Shown piece by piece: positions 61,870-64,000 of a stretch of 64,000 nucleotides of DNA (its first letter is position 1; every line of letters begins with the position of its first letter). Source of the DNA: Nephrocerus scutellatus (Eukaryota > Arthropoda > Insecta > Diptera > Pipunculidae); contig OX352761.1 of the NCBI GenBank assembly GCA_947095585.1, positions 61,704,882 through 61,768,881 of the forward strand. Reading direction: 5' to 3'. Below the pieces are notes generated by a model, which made no database searches, was not told the DNA's origin, and saw only the letters and a list, made by a program, of their open reading frames with translations. The translations under genes and the position numbers were made by a program.

Positions 61870-62960
61870 CAGAATTTCCATAGGAACACGTCTTATAGTC
61901 ACGTATTAGTCCCACATTCCGAGTTTCATACGAATCCCTTGAGAAATGGCTTGGTTCCAAAAATCCCAGGCCCTATTGGTCAGATCCCAGAATTTCCATA
62001 GGAACAAGTCTTATAGTCACATATTAGTCCTACATTCCGAGTTTCATACGAATCCCTTGAGAAATGGCTTGGTTCCAAAAATCCCAGACCCTATTGGCCA
62101 GATCCCAGAATTTCCATAGGAACAAGTCTTATAGTCACATATTAGTCCTACATTCCGAGTTTCATACGAATCCCTTGAGAAATGGCTTGGTTCCAAAAAT
62201 CCCAAACCCTATTGGCCAGATCCCAGAATTACCATAGGAACAAGTCTTATAGTCACATATTAGTCCCACATTTCGAGTTTCATAGGAATCCCTTGAGAAA
62301 TGGCTTGTTTCCAAAAATCCCAGGCCCTATTGGCCAGATCCCAAAGTTTCCATAGGAACAAGTCTAATAGTCACATATTGGTCCTACATTCCGAGTTTCA
62401 TATGAATCCCTTGAGAAATGGCTTGGTTCCAAAAATCCCAGACCCTATTGGCCAGATCCCAGAATTTCCATAGGAACAAGTCTTATAGTCACATATTAGT
62501 CCTACATTCCGAGTTTCATACGAATCCCTTGAGAAATGGCTTGGTTCCAAAAATTCCCAGGCCCAATTGGCCAGATCCCAGAATTTCCATAGGAACAAGT
62601 CTTATAGTCACATATTAGTCCTACATTCCGAGTTTCATAGGAATCCCTTGAGAAATGGCTTGGTTCCAAAAATCCCAGGCCCTATTGGCCAGATCCCAGA
62701 ATTTCCATAGGAACAAGTCTTATAGTCACATATTAGTCGCACATTCCGAGTTTCATACGAATCCCTTGAGAAATGGCTTGGTTCCAAAAATCCCAGACCC
62801 TATTGGCCAGATCCCAGAATTTCCATAGGAACAAGTCTTATAGTCACGTATTAGTCCCACATTCCGAGTTTCATACGAATCCCTTGAGAAATGGCTTGGT
62901 TCCAAAAATCCCAGACCCTATTGGCCAGATCCCAGAATTTCCATAGGAACAAGTCTTATA
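61870..62960 (+). repeat. Copy of the 9-monomer unit at offset 3,758
   Basis: This matches 58,112-59,202: aacacg 58,127 to 61,885, aaaccc 58,446 to 62,204, cccaattggcc run 58,660 to 62,418. The offset equals 32 x 118 - 18, the -18 being the two deletions of cassette X. It ends near 62,960, where the agtccc monomer expected from 59,27x is skipped. Confidence 0.82.
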
Positions 62961-64000
62961 GTCACATATTAGTCCTACATTCCGAGTTTCATACGAATCC
63001 CTTGAGAAATGGCTTGGTTCCAAAAATCCCAGGCCCTATTGGCCAGATCCCAGAATTTCCATAGGAAAAAGTCTTATAGTCACATATTAGTCCTACATTC
63101 CGAGTTTCCGAATCCCTTGATAAATGGCTTGGTTCCAAAAATCCCAGGCCCTATTGGCCAGATCCCAGAATTTCCATAGGAACAGGTCTTATAGTCACAT
63201 ATTAGTCCCACATTCCGAGTTTCATCCCTATTGGCCAGATCCCAGAATTTCCATAGGAACAAGTCTTATAGTCACATATTAGTCCTACATTCCGAGTTTC
63301 ATACGAATCCCTTGAGAAATGGCTTGGTTCCAAAAATCCCAGGCCCTATTGGCCAGATCCCAGAATTTCCATAGGAAAAAGTCTTATAGTCACATATTAG
63401 TCCTACATTCCGAGTTTAATACGAATCCCTTGATAAATGGCTTGGTTCCAAAAATCCCAGGCCCTATTGGCCAGATCCCAGAATTTCCATAGGAACAGGT
63501 CTTATAGTCACATATTAGTCCCACATTCCGAGTTTCATACGAATCCCTTGAGAAATGGCTTGGTTCCAAAAATCCCAGACGCTATTGGCCAGATCCCAGA
63601 ATATCCATAGGAACAAGTCTTATAGTCACATATTAGTCCTACATTCCGAGTTTCATACGAATCCCTTGAGAAATGGCTTGGTTCCAAAAATCCCAGACCC
63701 TATTGGCCAGATCCCAGAATTTCCATAGGAACAAGTCTTATAGTCACGTATTAGTCCCACATTCCGAGTTTCATACGAATCCCTTGAGAAATGGCTTGGT
63801 TCCAAAAATCCCAGACCCTATTGGCCAGATCCCAGAATTTCCATAGGAACAGGTCTTATAGTCCCATATTAGTCCCACATTCCGAGTTTCATACGAATCC
63901 CTTGAGAAATGGCTTGGTTCCAAAAATCCCAGACGCTATTGGCCAGATCCCAGAATATCCATAGGAACAAGTCTTATAGTCACATATTAGTCCTACATTC
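62961..64000 (+). repeat. Disrupted 3' segment of the window
   Basis: Monomers of the ggccc/aaaaag, gataaatgg/aacagg and gacgc/gaatatcc types occur in the usual order but are damaged. At about 63,108 tttccgaatccc lacks 3 bp. At 63,225 a monomer loses 41 bp, joining tttcat directly to ccctattgg. After that the series starts again with ggccc/aaaaag, so about 63,240-63,530 repeats 62,940-63,210. The tagtcccatatt monomer at 63,863 and the gacgc monomer at 63,932 match 60,031 and 60,100 (offset 3,832). Confidence 0.8.

Larger units (their letters stand above)
1..64000. repeat. Satellite DNA array, ~118-bp monomer, about 542 tandem copies
   Basis: Every part of the window can be read as head-to-tail copies of one 118-bp monomer. 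Recurrent landmarks in each copy are tttcatacgaatccc, gagaaatggcttggttcc, aaaaatcccaga, ctattggccagatccc, gaatttccataggaac, aagtcttatagtcac, tattagtcc and cattccgag. All copies lie in the same orientation and no unique sequence of even 50 bp interrupts them. Most monomers are 118 bp. Recurrent length classes are 119 bp (extra base in aaaaattcccagg or ttcccaaaaa), 117 bp (attgccag) and 116 bp (cccagtttcc), and a few are truncated. The array is open at both ends, so its true length is unknown. Arrays like this are known from eukaryotic heterochromatin. Placement at a centromere is possible but is not shown by the sequence. I do not recognise the family. Confidence 0.98.

Noticed and set aside
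142..63262. About 150 open reading frames of 60-107 codons starting at the atggcttgg of a monomer or its reverse counterpart.
   Set aside because: All are repeat shadows. They occur equally on both strands, overlap each other, change frame every monomer (118 is not a multiple of 3), differ by frame-neutral noise, and have no unique flanking sequence, promoter or intron signal.
1..64000. CRISPR array (regular repeats).
   Set aside because: There are no unique spacers between repeats. The 118-bp unit is contiguous with itself and far longer than CRISPR repeats, and no cas genes are present.
1..64000. Transposon or retroelement, including tandem remnants.
   Set aside because: There are no terminal inverted or long terminal repeats, no target-site duplications, no transposase or reverse transcriptase coding sequence, and no inversion of monomers.
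1..64000. Telomeric, rDNA spacer or 5S rDNA array.
   Set aside because: There is no short G-rich telomere unit, and no recognisable rRNA, 5S internal control region or tRNA A/B box in the monomer.

Overview
The whole 64,000-base window is one uninterrupted satellite DNA array. A monomer of about 118 bp (41.5% G+C, counted on one clean copy) is repeated head to tail roughly 542 times, always in the same orientation, and runs off both ends of the window. I see no unique sequence, protein-coding gene, RNA gene, transposon, CRISPR array, operon signal or inverted monomer anywhere. Arrays of this size and hierarchy are typical of eukaryotic constitutive heterochromatin (centromeric, pericentromeric, subtelomeric or B-chromosome satellites). 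The sequence does not let me name the organism or the satellite family. The many 60-107-residue open frames on both strands are by-products of the repeat and are not annotated as genes.

The interest lies in the higher-order structure. Diagnostic variants (119-bp monomers with an extra base in aaaaattcccagg, 117-bp monomers with attgccag, and gacgc/gaatatcc, ccacaaatccc, ccatatgaac, aaaccc/gaattacc and other types) allow copies to be aligned by eye. Most offsets equal n x 118 plus a remainder fully explained by counting odd-length monomers. For example, 9,450 = 80 x 118 + 14 - 4.

Layout. (1) 241-5,192: two tandem higher-order units of 2,713 and 2,239 bp. (2) 5,193-7,278: a mixed block with 826-bp and 472-bp local repeats. 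(3) 7,279-25,573: a tandem duplication with a 9,450-bp (80-monomer) period. Copy 2 lost exactly five monomers (590 bp), and each copy contains an older 2,244-bp (19-monomer) tandem duplication. (4) 24,474-29,768: two 26-monomer (3,071-bp) units with an internal 827-bp duplication. (5) 29,940-39,023: a transition zone, itself largely duplicated (offset 4,814 bp, later 4,696 and 5,168), carrying the most deformed monomers. (6) 39,024-64,000: a right-hand sub-array with different variant types, 17-, 12- and 9-monomer tandem amplifications (2,004, 1,418 and 1,063 bp), a 2.3-kb copy at offset 6,968 bp, and a scrambled 3' end with a 41-bp out-of-register deletion at 63,225.

Nothing here works together as genes. 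The blocks record repeated in-register unequal exchange or amplification, with local homogenisation producing distinct left and right sub-arrays. Coordinates of block edges are approximate to within about one monomer unless a narrower range is given, because identical flanking monomers hide the exact crossover. All counts were made by eye.
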